Shown here: positions 34,871-44,133 of the stretch, in pieces
How the letters are laid out: each line of letters starts with the position of its first letter
Position numbering within the stretch: position 1 is the stretch's first letter
From: Streptomyces sp. D2-8
Lineage (GTDB): Bacteria > Actinomycetota > Actinomycetes > Streptomycetales > Streptomycetaceae
Assembly: GCF_023184515.1 (NCBI RefSeq)
Contig: NZ_JAAHBP010000024.1
Coordinates: 1 to 64,000, forward strand
Length of the DNA stretch: 64,000 bases
Direction: 5' to 3'
Notes under the pieces: model-generated
Seen by the model: the letters and a program-made list of their open reading frames with translations, nothing else
What the model was told of the DNA's origin: nothing
Database searches by the model: none
Made by a program: the position numbers and the translations under genes

Positions 34871-36417
34871 ACACCAGTGCTCCCGTGGGCTTCTGGGCCC
34901 AGGCCACCGCCGACCCCGACCGCGCGGTCCTGGTCGTCCCCGACGGCGAGGAGTGGACCGCCGGACGGCTGCACGCCGCCGCCAACCGGCTCGTGCACGG
35001 CCTGCGCGCGGCCGGGCTGGAACGCGGCGACACCTTCGCCGTGGTCCTGCCCAACGGCGTCGAGTTCCTCACCGCGTATCTCGCCGCCAGCCAGGCCGGG
35101 TTCTACCTCGTCCCCGTCAACCACCACCTGGTAGGACCGGAGATCGCGTGGATCGTCTCCGACTCCGGCGCCAAGGTGCTCCTCGCCCACGCGCGCTTCG
35201 CCGACGCCGCCCGCGACGCCGCCGACGAGGCCGGCCTGCCGGGCAGCCACCGGTACGCCGCAGGCACGGCCGAGGGCTTCCGCCCGTACGCCGAACTCCT
35301 CGACGGGCAACCCGATTCGGCGCCCGCCGACCGCACCCTCGGCTGGGTCATGAACTACACCTCGGGCACCACCGGCCGCCCCCGCGGCATCCGCCGCCCG
35401 CTGCCCGGCAAACCGCCGGAGGAGGCGTACCTGGGCGGCTTCCTCGGCATCTTCGGCATCCGGCCGTTCGACGACAACGTGCACCTGGTCTGCTCGCCGC
35501 TCTACCACACGGCCGTCCTGCAGTTCGCCGGAGCGTCCCTGCACATCGGCCACCGGCTGGTCCTCATGGACAAGTGGACACCCCAGGAGATGCTCCGCCT
35601 CATCGACGCCCACGGCTGCACCCACACCCACATGGTCCCCACCCAGTTCCACCGGCTGCTGGCGCTGCCCGACGAGGTGAGGGACCGCTACGACGTCTCC
35701 TCCATGCGGCACGCCATCCACGGCGCCGCGCCCTGCCCCGACCATGTGAAACGGGCCATGCTCGACTGGTGGGGCCCCTGTGTGGAGGAGTACTACGCGG
35801 CCAGCGAGGGCGGCGGCGCCTTCGCCACCGCCGAGGACTGGCTGAAGAAGCCCGGCACCGTCGGCAAGGCCTGGCCCATCAGCGAGCTCGCGATCTTCGA
35901 CGACGACGGCAACCGGCTGCCGCCCGGTGAACTGGGCACCGTCTACATGAAGATGAACACCGGCGGCTTCTCGTACCACAAGGACGAGGCCAAGACCCGC
36001 AAGAACCGCATCGGCGACTTCTTCACCGTCGGCGACCTCGGCCATCTCGACGAGGACGGCTACCTCTTCCTGCGCGACCGCAAGATCGACCTGATCATCT
36101 CCGGCGGGGTCAACATCTACCCGGCCGAGATCGAGTCGGCCCTGCTCGCCCACCCCGCCGTCGCGGACGCCGCCGTCTTCGGCATCCCGCACGACGACTG
36201 GGGCGAGGAGGTCAAGGCCGTCGTGGAACCGGCCCCCGGACACCGGCCCGGACCCGCCCTCGCCGCCGACCTCCTCGACCACTGCGCCCACCGGCTCGCC
36301 GGGTACAAGCGGCCCAGGAGCGTCGACTTCATCACCGAGATGCCCCGCGACCCCAACGGCAAGCTGTACAAGCGGCGGCTGCGGGAGCCGTACTGGGAGG
36401 GCCGGACGCGGGCCTGA
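34867..36417 (+). CDS. Acyl-CoA synthetase, AMP-forming (FadD type)
   Basis: The 516-aa adenylate-forming ligase has P-loop YTSGTTGRPRG (164-174), a YYAASEGGG A5 motif, DLGHLDEDGYLFLRDR (A7) and C-terminal NGKLYKRRLR, whose lysine is the usual target of Pat acetylation. It should activate a carboxylic acid to its CoA ester. GTG 34867 overlaps the preceding stop, with GGAAGGAG upstream. The chain length of its substrate is not readable. Confidence 0.88.
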   Translation: MNTSAPVGFWAQATADPDRAVLVVPDGEEWTAGRLHAAANRLVHGLRAAGLERGDTFAVVLPNGVEFLTAYLAASQAGFYLVPVNHHLVGPEIAWIVSDSGAKVLLAHARFADAARDAADEAGLPGSHRYAAGTAEGFRPYAELLDGQPDSAPADRTLGWVMNYTSGTTGRPRGIRRPLPGKPPEEAYLGGFLGIFGIRPFDDNVHLVCSPLYHTAVLQFAGASLHIGHRLVLMDKWTPQEMLRLIDAHGCTHTHMVPTQFHRLLALPDEVRDRYDVSSMRHAIHGAAPCPDHVKRAMLDWWGPCVEEYYAASEGGGAFATAEDWLKKPGTVGKAWPISELAIFDDDGNRLPPGELGTVYMKMNTGGFSYHKDEAKTRKNRIGDFFTVGDLGHLDEDGYLFLRDRKIDLIISGGVNIYPAEIESALLAHPAVADAAVFGIPHDDWGEEVKAVVEPAPGHRPGPALAADLLDHCAHRLAGYKRPRSVDFITEMPRDPNGKLYKRRLREPYWEGRTRA

Positions 36418-36419
36418 CC

Positions 36420-36449
36420 GGGGCGCCGCCCCACAAGGGGCGGCACCCC
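36420..36449. terminator. Bidirectional terminator
   Basis: GGGGCGCCGCCCC and GGGGCGGCACCCC form a 13-bp stem with one mismatch and an ACAA loop. It sits between the convergent acyl-CoA synthetase and acylase genes. Confidence 0.8.
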
Positions 36450-36458
36450 TCGCGACGG

Positions 36459-38879
36459 TCAGCGGCGCTCGTGCACCCGCACGACCTTCAGCTTCGGCGA
36501 GGACCGGATGTCCTTCTCGCAGAAGCGCGACGTCACCCACTTCTCACCGGAGAACAGCCGGGTCTGATCGGCGAAGTGCGGCGACTTCGGGTTCGACGAC
36601 TGGGAGTACGTCAGCAGCGTGCGCGCCACCGGGCAGCGGCTGGCGTCCCAGCCGACCGCCTGCAGGTGGCTGCTCCCGAACGGCACCTCCGTGTAGCCGC
36701 CCCCGGCCGCGTCCCACGTCGGCTCGATCACGTTCCACACGCCGAGCCGCCCCGCGCCGCCCGGCACGGGCAGGCGCTTGCCGTCGCGGACGACGAACTG
36801 GTGCGCGCCCAGCGGCGCGTCGAGCGCGATGCCCGCGGCCCGCAGCTCGGCCACCGCGTCGGCCAGGGCGGTGGGGAGGCCGGGAGCGCCGGTGTTCAGG
36901 GTGTTCGGGGTGCGGACCGGGTCCGCCGCCGAGAACGGCACCTTCCACAACCGGTCGGCCGGCACCGCCTGTTCGAGCCGGCGCCAGAACCGGTCGAAGA
37001 GCAGCGCTCCCCGGCTGCCGGTGTCCATGGTGCGGTCCCACGCCTTCAGCACGCCGCAGGCCCCCGACACATCGACCGCTGTGCCGTCGCTGCCCGTCGC
37101 CGTACCGCCGGGCAGCGCGGCGCACGCCCGTGCCACGTCCCCGGCGGCGAGGTCACCCGCGGGAACCCGGTTGGCGAACTGCTGCTGTTGCAGGTCGCGT
37201 ACGGTCAGGCCGCCGCGGTCCGCCATCGCGTCCACGTCCTCGATCGCGCCACGGGTGCGCAGGCCGAGCTGGGTGCCCACGGTGCCGAAAACCCGCTCAT
37301 AGCCGGTGAGCGGCCGGTCGGCGTTGGTCATCCACGCGGTCCCGTTGGAGTTCTCCGCGTACGGGGCGTCCTTCAGCGTCGGCATCCGCGCCGGGCCGAA
37401 GATCCCCGGCACGACGGCTCCGGGGTCGCTGCCGAGAGCGCAGTCGCCGCGTGAGCCGTCGAGGATCGCGATCCCGGACGCCGGGTACGTGGTCCTGCCG
37501 AGTTCCGTCGAGCAGCGCCGGGCCAACTCGTCGGTGATGCGCGGGAGTACCTGGGACTGGGTGTAGAGGGAGTGCCCCGCCCGGTCGGCGGCGATCGTGT
37601 TCACCCAGGGGATGCCCTGGTGCCGATCGAGGGAGGCGAGGACGTCGGCCGTGCTCCGCGCCCTGCTGAAGTCCAGCGAGGTGTCGGCGAAGCGGAGGTT
37701 CGCGGCGTTCGGATCGTGGAGGGCGTACGCCGCCTTGCCGGTCCACGGCAGCGGGACCTGGGGGCTGAGGGAGGTGACGACGGGGCCGTAGCGGGTCCAC
37801 CACTGGGTGCGGGTCACGGGCGTGCCGTCCTTCACCGCGACCGTCACGGTCCGCTTCTTCATGCGCTCCGGCCTGCCGTCCACGAGGTAGGTCGTGGGAT
37901 CGGCCGGATCGAGCGTCAGCTGGTGGAAGTTGGCCGGAATGCCGGTGGAGACGGTGTGGCTCCACGCCACATGTGCGTTGAACCCGATGGAGATCGCCGG
38001 GGTGCCGAGCAGGGACCCGCCGGACACGTTGAGCTCGCCCGGGATGGTCTGCTGCGACTGCCAGAACCGGCGTCCGCCGTCCCACGGGTAGTGCGGGTTG
38101 CCCAGCAGCAGGCCACGGCCGTTCGCCGTCGTGTCACCGCGGAAGGCGACCGCGTTGGAGCCCATGCCGGGGTCGCCCCACAGCTCGTCCGCCGCCTTCG
38201 CCGCGGTCTTCGCGCCCGGCGTGCGGGCGGACGGCGTGCCGGAGGCGGCTCCGGTCGGCGGCTGCGCGGTTGTGATCGTGTCCACGAACCGCCCCTCGCC
38301 GGATATCGAGGCGATGGCGAGCCCACGGGCCGCCACGTCCAGCTCGGTGACGGGCCGGACCCAGGGCACGTCCGCACAGGACGGATCCGTGATCTTCTTC
38401 TGCTTCAGCCAGGCGTTGTAACCGGCAGCCCAGCCCCGCATCATGTCCCGGACCTCACGGCTCGGCCCCACGGGCGCCCGCTCGGCGAGCAGCTTCTCCA
38501 CCGTGCGGCTCTCGCGGACCCCGCGGAAGTACAGATCGCTGGCGAGGTTCGTCCTGGCCGCCGAGAGATCGCCGCCGGCGGGCGCGTCGGCGCCGAAGTA
38601 CCGGGACCGCTCGCCCCGCAGTGTCACGAACCCGTCGGCGAGCGTGCACACCTCGTCGGCGGCCTGCGCCCAGCCCGTACCGAAGCCCAGGTTCGCGTAG
38701 TCCTTCGCGAGGATGTGCGGAATGCCGTACTCGGTGTAGCGGATGACGGCGGACAGGCCGTCGCGGGAAGGGTGTTGCTCTGCTCGCTGGTGGGTCGTGG
38801 CGGCGGCCGCGGGTAACGCGGAAGCGGCGGTGAACAGGGCCGTGGCCCCGAGAACGAGTCGTCTCAGACGGCTGCGCAT
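36459..38879 (-). CDS. Secreted penicillin/AHL acylase, Ntn hydrolase
   Basis: This 806-aa precursor has a Sec signal (residues 1-26, ending PAAAA). The alpha chain runs to about 240, and the autocleavage site is GMG-S241 with S241 as the beta-chain N-terminal nucleophile, followed by NPHYPW. Length and layout match AhlM (about 804 aa) and aculeacin-type acylases of streptomycetes, which remove acyl chains from homoserine lactones, lipopeptides or penicillins outside the cell. ATG 38879 is chosen because the signal peptide starts there. It is divergent from an acyl-CoA synthetase that could activate released fatty acids. Confidence 0.88.
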   Translation of the reverse strand: MRSRLRRLVLGATALFTAASALPAAAATTHQRAEQHPSRDGLSAVIRYTEYGIPHILAKDYANLGFGTGWAQAADEVCTLADGFVTLRGERSRYFGADAPAGGDLSAARTNLASDLYFRGVRESRTVEKLLAERAPVGPSREVRDMMRGWAAGYNAWLKQKKITDPSCADVPWVRPVTELDVAARGLAIASISGEGRFVDTITTAQPPTGAASGTPSARTPGAKTAAKAADELWGDPGMGSNAVAFRGDTTANGRGLLLGNPHYPWDGGRRFWQSQQTIPGELNVSGGSLLGTPAISIGFNAHVAWSHTVSTGIPANFHQLTLDPADPTTYLVDGRPERMKKRTVTVAVKDGTPVTRTQWWTRYGPVVTSLSPQVPLPWTGKAAYALHDPNAANLRFADTSLDFSRARSTADVLASLDRHQGIPWVNTIAADRAGHSLYTQSQVLPRITDELARRCSTELGRTTYPASGIAILDGSRGDCALGSDPGAVVPGIFGPARMPTLKDAPYAENSNGTAWMTNADRPLTGYERVFGTVGTQLGLRTRGAIEDVDAMADRGGLTVRDLQQQQFANRVPAGDLAAGDVARACAALPGGTATGSDGTAVDVSGACGVLKAWDRTMDTGSRGALLFDRFWRRLEQAVPADRLWKVPFSAADPVRTPNTLNTGAPGLPTALADAVAELRAAGIALDAPLGAHQFVVRDGKRLPVPGGAGRLGVWNVIEPTWDAAGGGYTEVPFGSSHLQAVGWDASRCPVARTLLTYSQSSNPKSPHFADQTRLFSGEKWVTSRFCEKDIRSSPKLKVVRVHERR

Positions 38880-39028
38880 CGTGCCCTCCAACGTCGTCGA
38901 GGGAAAGGAGTGACGAGCGTACGAACCTGATCGAAAGTCCGTCAGTTTCATGACACCGGACGCCGTCGACGGCGGCAGGGTTGCTCGCCCGGAGCCGGTC
39001 GCGCCCCGGCTCGTCCTGTCCGGGGTCC

Positions 39029-39057
39029 TTGACCTCCTCGGGCGCTGAACCGAGGAT
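39029..39057 (+). promoter_or_regulatory. HrdB-type promoter candidate
   Basis: TTGACC (39029-39034) and GAGGAT (39052-39057) are 17 nt apart. Transcription would start near 39064, two bases before ATG 39066, so the mRNA may be leaderless. GAGGA could alternatively be a ribosome site. Confidence 0.45.
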
Positions 39058-39065
39058 CATGTGTC

Positions 39066-40568
39066 ATGACGACGCCCGGACACGGCAGCACGGTCGACGG
39101 AGTCCTGCGGCGCAGCGCCCGGCGCACACCGGCGCGCGTCGCGGTGGAGTACGCCGAGCGCACCTGGACGTACGACGAACTCGACACCGCCGTCTCCCGC
39201 GCGGCGCGCGTCCTCCTCGACGAGGGGCTGTCCCCAGGGGACCGGGTCGGCGCCTACGGCCACAACTCCGACGCCTACCTGATCGCCTTCCTGGCCTGCG
39301 CCCGCGCGGGCCTGGTGCACGTACCCGTCAACCAGAACCTGACCGGCGACGACCTCGCCTACATCGTCGGCCAGTCCGGCAGCACCCTGGTCCTCACCGA
39401 CCCGGATCTCGCAGCGCGACTACCCGATGACGCAAGGAGGTTGCCTCTGCGCGACGCCGACGACTCGCTGCTCGCACGGCTGCCCGAGGCACCCGCGTAC
39501 GACGGCCCCGAGCCGCGCGCCGAGGACCTCGTGCAACTGCTGTACACCTCCGGGACGACCGCCCTGCCCAAGGGCGCGATGATGACGCACCGGGCGCTGG
39601 TGCACGAGTACCTGAGCGCGATCACCGCCCTCGACCTCAGTGCGGGCGACCGCCCCGCGCACTCCCTGCCGCTGTACCACTCGGCGCAGATGCACGTCTT
39701 CCTGCTGCCCTACCTCGCCGTCGGCGCGACGAACATCATCCTCGACGCACCCGACGGCGACCGGCTCTTCGACCTGATCGAAACGGGCCGTGCGGACAGC
39801 CTGTTCGCGCCGCCCACCGTATGGATCGCCCTGTCCGACCGCCCCGACTTCGCCAGCCGCGATCTCAGCGGTCTGCGCAAGGCCTACTACGGCGCGTCGA
39901 TCATGCCGGTCCCGGTACTGGAACGGCTGCGGGAGCGCCTGCCGGACCTGGCCTTCTACAACTGCTTCGGCCAGAGCGAGATCGGCCCCCTGGCCACGGT
40001 TCTCGCGCCCGACGAGCACAAGGGCCGCCTGGACTCCTGCGGCCGGCCCGTCCTGTTCGTCGACGCCCGCGTGGTCGACGAGGACGGCAAGGACGTACCC
40101 GACGGCACCCCGGGCGAGATCGTCTACCGCTCCCCGCAACTGTGCGAGGGCTACTGGGACAAGCCCGAGGAGACCGCCGAGGCCTTCCGCGACGGCTGGT
40201 TCCGCTCCGGCGACCTCGCGGTACGCGACGCGCACGGCTACTACACGATCGTCGACCGGGTGAAGGACGTCATCAACTCCGGTGGCGTCGTCATCGCCTC
40301 ACGCCAGGTCGAGGACGCGCTGTACACCCACCCCGGCGTCGCCGAGGCCGCGGTCGTGGGCCTCCCGGACGAGCGCTGGATCGAGGCGGTGACGGCCGTC
40401 GTCGTCCCGCGCGGTGAGGTCTCGGAGGCGGAACTGATCGACCACGTCCTCGAGCGGCTCACGCCCTTCAAGGCGCCGAAGCGGGTGGTGTTCGCGGAGA
40501 GCCTGCCGCGCAACGCCAGCGGGAAGATCCTCAAGCGGGAGCTGCGGAACGACCTCGGGAACGGGTAG
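39066..40568 (+). CDS. Acyl-CoA synthetase, AMP-forming (long-chain type)
   Basis: The 500-aa ligase has P-loop YTSGTTALPKG (160-170), FYNCFGQSEIGPL (A5), SGDLAVRDAHGYYTIVDR (A7) and the C-terminal ASGKILKREL lysine loop. It activates a fatty or aryl acid to its CoA ester. It is divergent from the secreted acylase, which suggests use of fatty acids freed outside. The lysine is a potential target of the acetyltransferase at 1647. The substrate is not defined. Confidence 0.88.
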   Translation: MTTPGHGSTVDGVLRRSARRTPARVAVEYAERTWTYDELDTAVSRAARVLLDEGLSPGDRVGAYGHNSDAYLIAFLACARAGLVHVPVNQNLTGDDLAYIVGQSGSTLVLTDPDLAARLPDDARRLPLRDADDSLLARLPEAPAYDGPEPRAEDLVQLLYTSGTTALPKGAMMTHRALVHEYLSAITALDLSAGDRPAHSLPLYHSAQMHVFLLPYLAVGATNIILDAPDGDRLFDLIETGRADSLFAPPTVWIALSDRPDFASRDLSGLRKAYYGASIMPVPVLERLRERLPDLAFYNCFGQSEIGPLATVLAPDEHKGRLDSCGRPVLFVDARVVDEDGKDVPDGTPGEIVYRSPQLCEGYWDKPEETAEAFRDGWFRSGDLAVRDAHGYYTIVDRVKDVINSGGVVIASRQVEDALYTHPGVAEAAVVGLPDERWIEAVTAVVVPRGEVSEAELIDHVLERLTPFKAPKRVVFAESLPRNASGKILKRELRNDLGNG

Positions 40569-40629
40569 CGCGGGCAGGGGCCGGAGAACCCGGTTGTGCC
40601 GGAGCGGCCCCGGGGCCAGGATCGACGGC

Positions 40630-41463
40630 ATGCCGATCTTCAGTGCCCCGGACGGGACCCGACTCGCCTGTCACCTGCGCGGCGAGGGCAAGCCGCTCGT
40701 CGTGCTGCCCGGCGGGCCCATGCGGGCATCCGCCTACCTGGGGAACCTGGGCGGCCTGGACGCGCACCGGCAGTTGGTGCTCCTCGACCTGCGCGGTACG
40801 GGGGAGTCCGAGGAGCCGGCGGATCCGGGGACGTACCGATGTGACCGGCTCGTGGACGACGTCGAGGCGTTGCGGCTTCATCTGGGGCTGGAGCGGGTGG
40901 ATGTGCTCGCGCACTCGGCGGGCGGCAGTCTCGCCATGCTCTACGCGGCACGGTATCCGGAGCGGGTGGAACGGCTGGCGCTGATCACCGCCACTCCGTG
41001 GGCCCTGGGCAGGCCGGCGACCGCGCGGGACCGGCTGGCCGCGGCCCGGCAGCGTCAGGACGAGCCGTGGTTCCCCGAGGCCTTCCCGGCGTTCGAGGCC
41101 TGGCTCGCGAACCCCGCCGACTTCGACCCCCTCATCTGGGCGTTCTGGTACGGCCGTTGGGACCATGCCGCCCAGGCGCACGCCGAGCGCGACGAGGCCG
41201 AGACCAACGACGAGGCCGCCGGCCGCTACGGCGCGGAGGGCGCCTACGACCCGGTCGCGACACGGGCGGCGCTCGCCCGGGTCACGGCTCCGGTGCTGGT
41301 CCTGGCCGGGGGAGTCGACGGCGGCCCGAGCCCGGCCCTCGCCCGCCGTACCGCCGAGGCCTTCCCGAAGGCGGAGTGCGTGGTGCAGCCGGGCGCCGGG
41401 CACTACCCCTGGCTCGACGACCCCGAGTGGTTCACGCGCCGCGTGGCGGCCTTCCTCTCCTGA
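40630..41463 (+). CDS. Alpha/beta hydrolase
   Basis: The 277-aa alpha/beta hydrolase has nucleophile elbow HSAGG (S96), DLRGTGES and a C-terminal GAGHYPWLDD histidine. The usual HG oxyanion motif is GGP. It may be a proline-iminopeptidase- or esterase-like enzyme. It follows the acyl-CoA synthetase by 61 nt and its stop is in the same frame as the next hydrolase. ATG 40630 has only a weak ribosome site. Confidence 0.8.
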   Translation: MPIFSAPDGTRLACHLRGEGKPLVVLPGGPMRASAYLGNLGGLDAHRQLVLLDLRGTGESEEPADPGTYRCDRLVDDVEALRLHLGLERVDVLAHSAGGSLAMLYAARYPERVERLALITATPWALGRPATARDRLAAARQRQDEPWFPEAFPAFEAWLANPADFDPLIWAFWYGRWDHAAQAHAERDEAETNDEAAGRYGAEGAYDPVATRAALARVTAPVLVLAGGVDGGPSPALARRTAEAFPKAECVVQPGAGHYPWLDDPEWFTRRVAAFLS

Positions 41464-41481
41464 CCGGAGCGGGGCACGCCC

Positions 41482-41498
41482 CTCTGCCGTCGGCAGAG
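41482..41498 (+). repeat. Short hairpin ahead of the start-less hydrolase
   Basis: CTCTGCC and GGCAGAG form a 7-bp perfect stem with a 3-nt loop, 18 nt after the preceding stop. It lies where the N terminus of the next hydrolase should begin and may be a weak terminator. Confidence 0.4.
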
Positions 41499-41556
41499 CG
41501 GCCCCGCATCCGCAGCACCCCTCGCCTACCGTGCCCCGCAGGACGCGGAGCCCCTC

Positions 41557-42186
41557 GTGCTGCTGCACGCCCGCGGCGCCGACGGCGCGGACTGGGCCGG
41601 CATCGCCCCCGCCCTGGCCGCCGGACCCCGCCGGGTCTACGCCCCCGACCTGCGCGGGCACGGCCGCAGCGACTGGCCCGGCGGATACGCGTACGAGACC
41701 ATGCGCGACGACATCCACGCCTTCCTCGGGGCGCTTGGCATCCACCGCGCCGACGTCGTGGGCCACTCGCTCGGCGGCGCCGTCGCCTACCTGCTCGCCC
41801 AGCACAGCCCGGCGCCGGTACGGCGGCTCGTCCTGGAGGACGTGCCCGCGCCCTGCCCGCTGGACCCGCCCCGCCCGCCCGCCGAACGGCCGCGCGGGGA
41901 CCTGCCGTACGACTGGGCGATGATCCTCGCCACCGACGCACAGCGCAACGCACCGGACCCTATGTGGTGGGACCACATGGGGCGGATCACCATGCCCACG
42001 CTGCTGATCGGTGGCGGGCCGAGCAGCCCGATCCCGCAGGAGCAGATCGCCGAGCTCGCCGAACTGCTTCCCGACGCCCGGCACATCACCGTCGACGCCG
42101 GGCATCTCGTGCACGAGGCCCGCCCTGAGGAGTTCCTCGCGGCCGTGGAGGGGTTCCTCAGCCCTGCGGACCGTACGCCGTCATGA
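41557..42186 (+). CDS. Alpha/beta hydrolase lacking a normal start (possibly truncated)
   Basis: The frame encodes a typical alpha/beta hydrolase: LLHARGADGADW, DLRGHGRSDWPG, nucleophile elbow GHSLGG and the histidine in DAGHLVHEARPEEF. Homologous residues (LAYRAPQDAEPL) are already present upstream of GTG 41557. Between the previous stop at 41461 and 41557 there is no ATG, GTG or TTG in frame. Starting at GTG 41557 would give 209 aa beginning inside a core strand. So the gene is either 5'-decayed or uses an unusual start. The last 29 bp overlap the convergent membrane transferase. Confidence 0.6.
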   Translation: MLLHARGADGADWAGIAPALAAGPRRVYAPDLRGHGRSDWPGGYAYETMRDDIHAFLGALGIHRADVVGHSLGGAVAYLLAQHSPAPVRRLVLEDVPAPCPLDPPRPPAERPRGDLPYDWAMILATDAQRNAPDPMWWDHMGRITMPTLLIGGGPSSPIPQEQIAELAELLPDARHITVDAGHLVHEARPEEFLAAVEGFLSPADRTPS

Positions 42187-44020
42187 AGCGGTCGCGGAAC
42201 TTGTCCATGCCCCACCGGGGCGCGTTCCCGGCCGGCTTGAGGCCGTCCGTCCAGCCCCAGTCGGCGACCCGGTCCAGGACCTTCTTGTCGTGGGCGACGA
42301 TCGTCACCGGCACGTCCTTGCCGGTGTCCCCGGCGGTGACGGTCGGCACCGGCTGGTGGTCGCCGAGGAAGACCAGCACCGTGTCCTCGTCGCCGTAGCG
42401 CTCGACCCACTCGGTCAGGCTCCGGATCGAGTACTCGATGGCCCGCCGGTACTCCGTGCGCACCTTCTCCGGGTCCTTCCAGACCTCCGTGGGGTCGGTG
42501 CCCTCCTTCTTGATCCGGTGGAACACCGAGCCGTCGCCCAGGTCGTTCCAGTCGATCATCTTCGCGATGGGGGACCAGGGGTTGTGACTGGACGCGAGGA
42601 TGATCTCCGCCATGATCGGCTCGCGGTCCTTCTTGCCGTGCTCCAGCCGCTCGAAGGCCTCCATGCTGAACTGGTCGGGCACGGGCGTCCAGCTGAAGTA
42701 CGGGCCGTGGTAGCCGAGGTGCTCGGAGTCGTAGATGTGGTCAAGGCCGAAGTACTTGCCCTCCGGCCAGGCCCGCCGCACCCCCGGCACGATGCCGACG
42801 GTGCGCCAGGCGCCCGTCTTCCCGAAGTAGTTCGTCAGCGTCATGCGGTCGCTCGTGGTCAGGCTGCGGTACCGCTGCTGGTTCTTGATCCACAGCCCGG
42901 ACAGGAAGGTCGAGTGGGCGAGCCAGCTGCCCGCGCCCGTCACCGGCGCCTCCAACCAGCCGCTGCGCGACTCGAAACCGGCCGCCTTCAGCCTGCCGGT
43001 GCCCTCCTTGAGCACGGTGTCGGTCTGCTTCGCCATCGCCGGGTCGTCGATCGCCACCCGGCCGTAGCTCTCGATGAACGTGAACAGAACGTCCTTGCCG
43101 CGCAGCCCCGTGAGCAACTGGTCGGGCGGCGTCTTCGCGAAGGCGTCCACCGAGGCCTGCTTCTCGAAGACCCGGGCGTCCTTCAGGCCCGCCCGGACCT
43201 GCTCCACCCGGTTGCCCAGGAACTCCGCGTTGCCCTTGGTGGCGATCGGAACGGTGCCGATCTGTACGCCCAGCGTCATGCAGGTGATCCACGCCGTGCC
43301 GAGGATCAGAGTCGTACGGGCGGCGACGGGCCGGTGCCGGACCATCAGGTGCGTCAGCCGCACCACGGCGAGGGTGGTGAGAACCAGCACCGCGACGAAC
43401 AGGACGATCACGCCGGCCACGGCCAGCACCTGGCCGGTGCGGCCGAACGTCTCCCTCAGGAAGTCCGTGCCGTTCTCGATCAGGATCCAGTCCAGGACCA
43501 GGTCGAAGGGCCGGGCCAGGATCTGGTAGAAGCCCATGTCGACGAACTTCAGGACCGTGACCAGGCCGAGGAACACGCCGGTGACAGCGGCCGTGATCCG
43601 GCGGGGCTTCGGCGGCAGTGCGAGCAGCAGGCCGGCGAGCAGCACGCCCTCGGCGGGGATGCGGACGAATGACGCGAACTCGATCTTCTCGATCCGGTTC
43701 GGCACGAGCAGCGCGAACAGGACGAGGGCACCGGCCAGCACGCTGGTGCCGATGGAGATGCCTCGTGCCGCCCGGGGGGAGCGGCGCCGCCAGCCGAACC
43801 AGCCGGGCTTCGCCGCGCCGGGGGGCGCCGCCGGCGGCTGCTCGGAAGCTGCCTCCTGTGCCGGGGTGGCGGTGGCGCTCTCGGGGGCGTCCGTGCCGGT
43901 GCCGCCCTCCGGATCCGCCGTGCCGGTGTCGTCCGGATCCGCCGTGCCGGTGTCGTCATCCGGTTCCGCCTTGCCCTCGGTCGTGTCCGAAAGCTGACGG
44001 GAGCGAGTGAAGAGCGACAC
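42158..44020 (-). CDS. Membrane sulfatase/LTA-synthase-like phosphotransferase
   Basis: The 620-aa protein has an acidic Thr/Asp/Gly-rich cytoplasmic N terminus with tandem DDTGTADP units (residues 15-45), about four TM helices between 85 and 265, then an extracellular alkaline-phosphatase-fold domain with FTFIESYG, TGAGSWLAHSTFLSG and LGDHQPV metal-ligand motifs. The family includes lipoteichoic-acid synthases and phosphoethanolamine transferases; here it probably modifies a cell-wall or lipid polymer. GGAAGGA lies 7 nt before GTG 44020, which decides the start. Confidence 0.82.
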   Translation of the reverse strand: MSLFTRSRQLSDTTEGKAEPDDDTGTADPDDTGTADPEGGTGTDAPESATATPAQEAASEQPPAAPPGAAKPGWFGWRRRSPRAARGISIGTSVLAGALVLFALLVPNRIEKIEFASFVRIPAEGVLLAGLLLALPPKPRRITAAVTGVFLGLVTVLKFVDMGFYQILARPFDLVLDWILIENGTDFLRETFGRTGQVLAVAGVIVLFVAVLVLTTLAVVRLTHLMVRHRPVAARTTLILGTAWITCMTLGVQIGTVPIATKGNAEFLGNRVEQVRAGLKDARVFEKQASVDAFAKTPPDQLLTGLRGKDVLFTFIESYGRVAIDDPAMAKQTDTVLKEGTGRLKAAGFESRSGWLEAPVTGAGSWLAHSTFLSGLWIKNQQRYRSLTTSDRMTLTNYFGKTGAWRTVGIVPGVRRAWPEGKYFGLDHIYDSEHLGYHGPYFSWTPVPDQFSMEAFERLEHGKKDREPIMAEIILASSHNPWSPIAKMIDWNDLGDGSVFHRIKKEGTDPTEVWKDPEKVRTEYRRAIEYSIRSLTEWVERYGDEDTVLVFLGDHQPVPTVTAGDTGKDVPVTIVAHDKKVLDRVADWGWTDGLKPAGNAPRWGMDKFRDRFMTAYGPQG

Positions 44021-44133
44021 CCGGTGGTCCTTCCGTGCGGTCTTGCTGGCATGGCGAACAGAGCCCGGAGACCGAGCCTGCCACCACCAGTACGTCCGCA
44101 CGTCACCTTGGGTTCAATGTTCAGGCCGGAGAA

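Noticed and set aside
38926..38950. CTGATCGAAAGTCCGTCAG as a third TCTGAC-type operator
   Set aside because: The half-sites are 11 nt apart instead of 5 and the outer bases do not match, so it was not counted.
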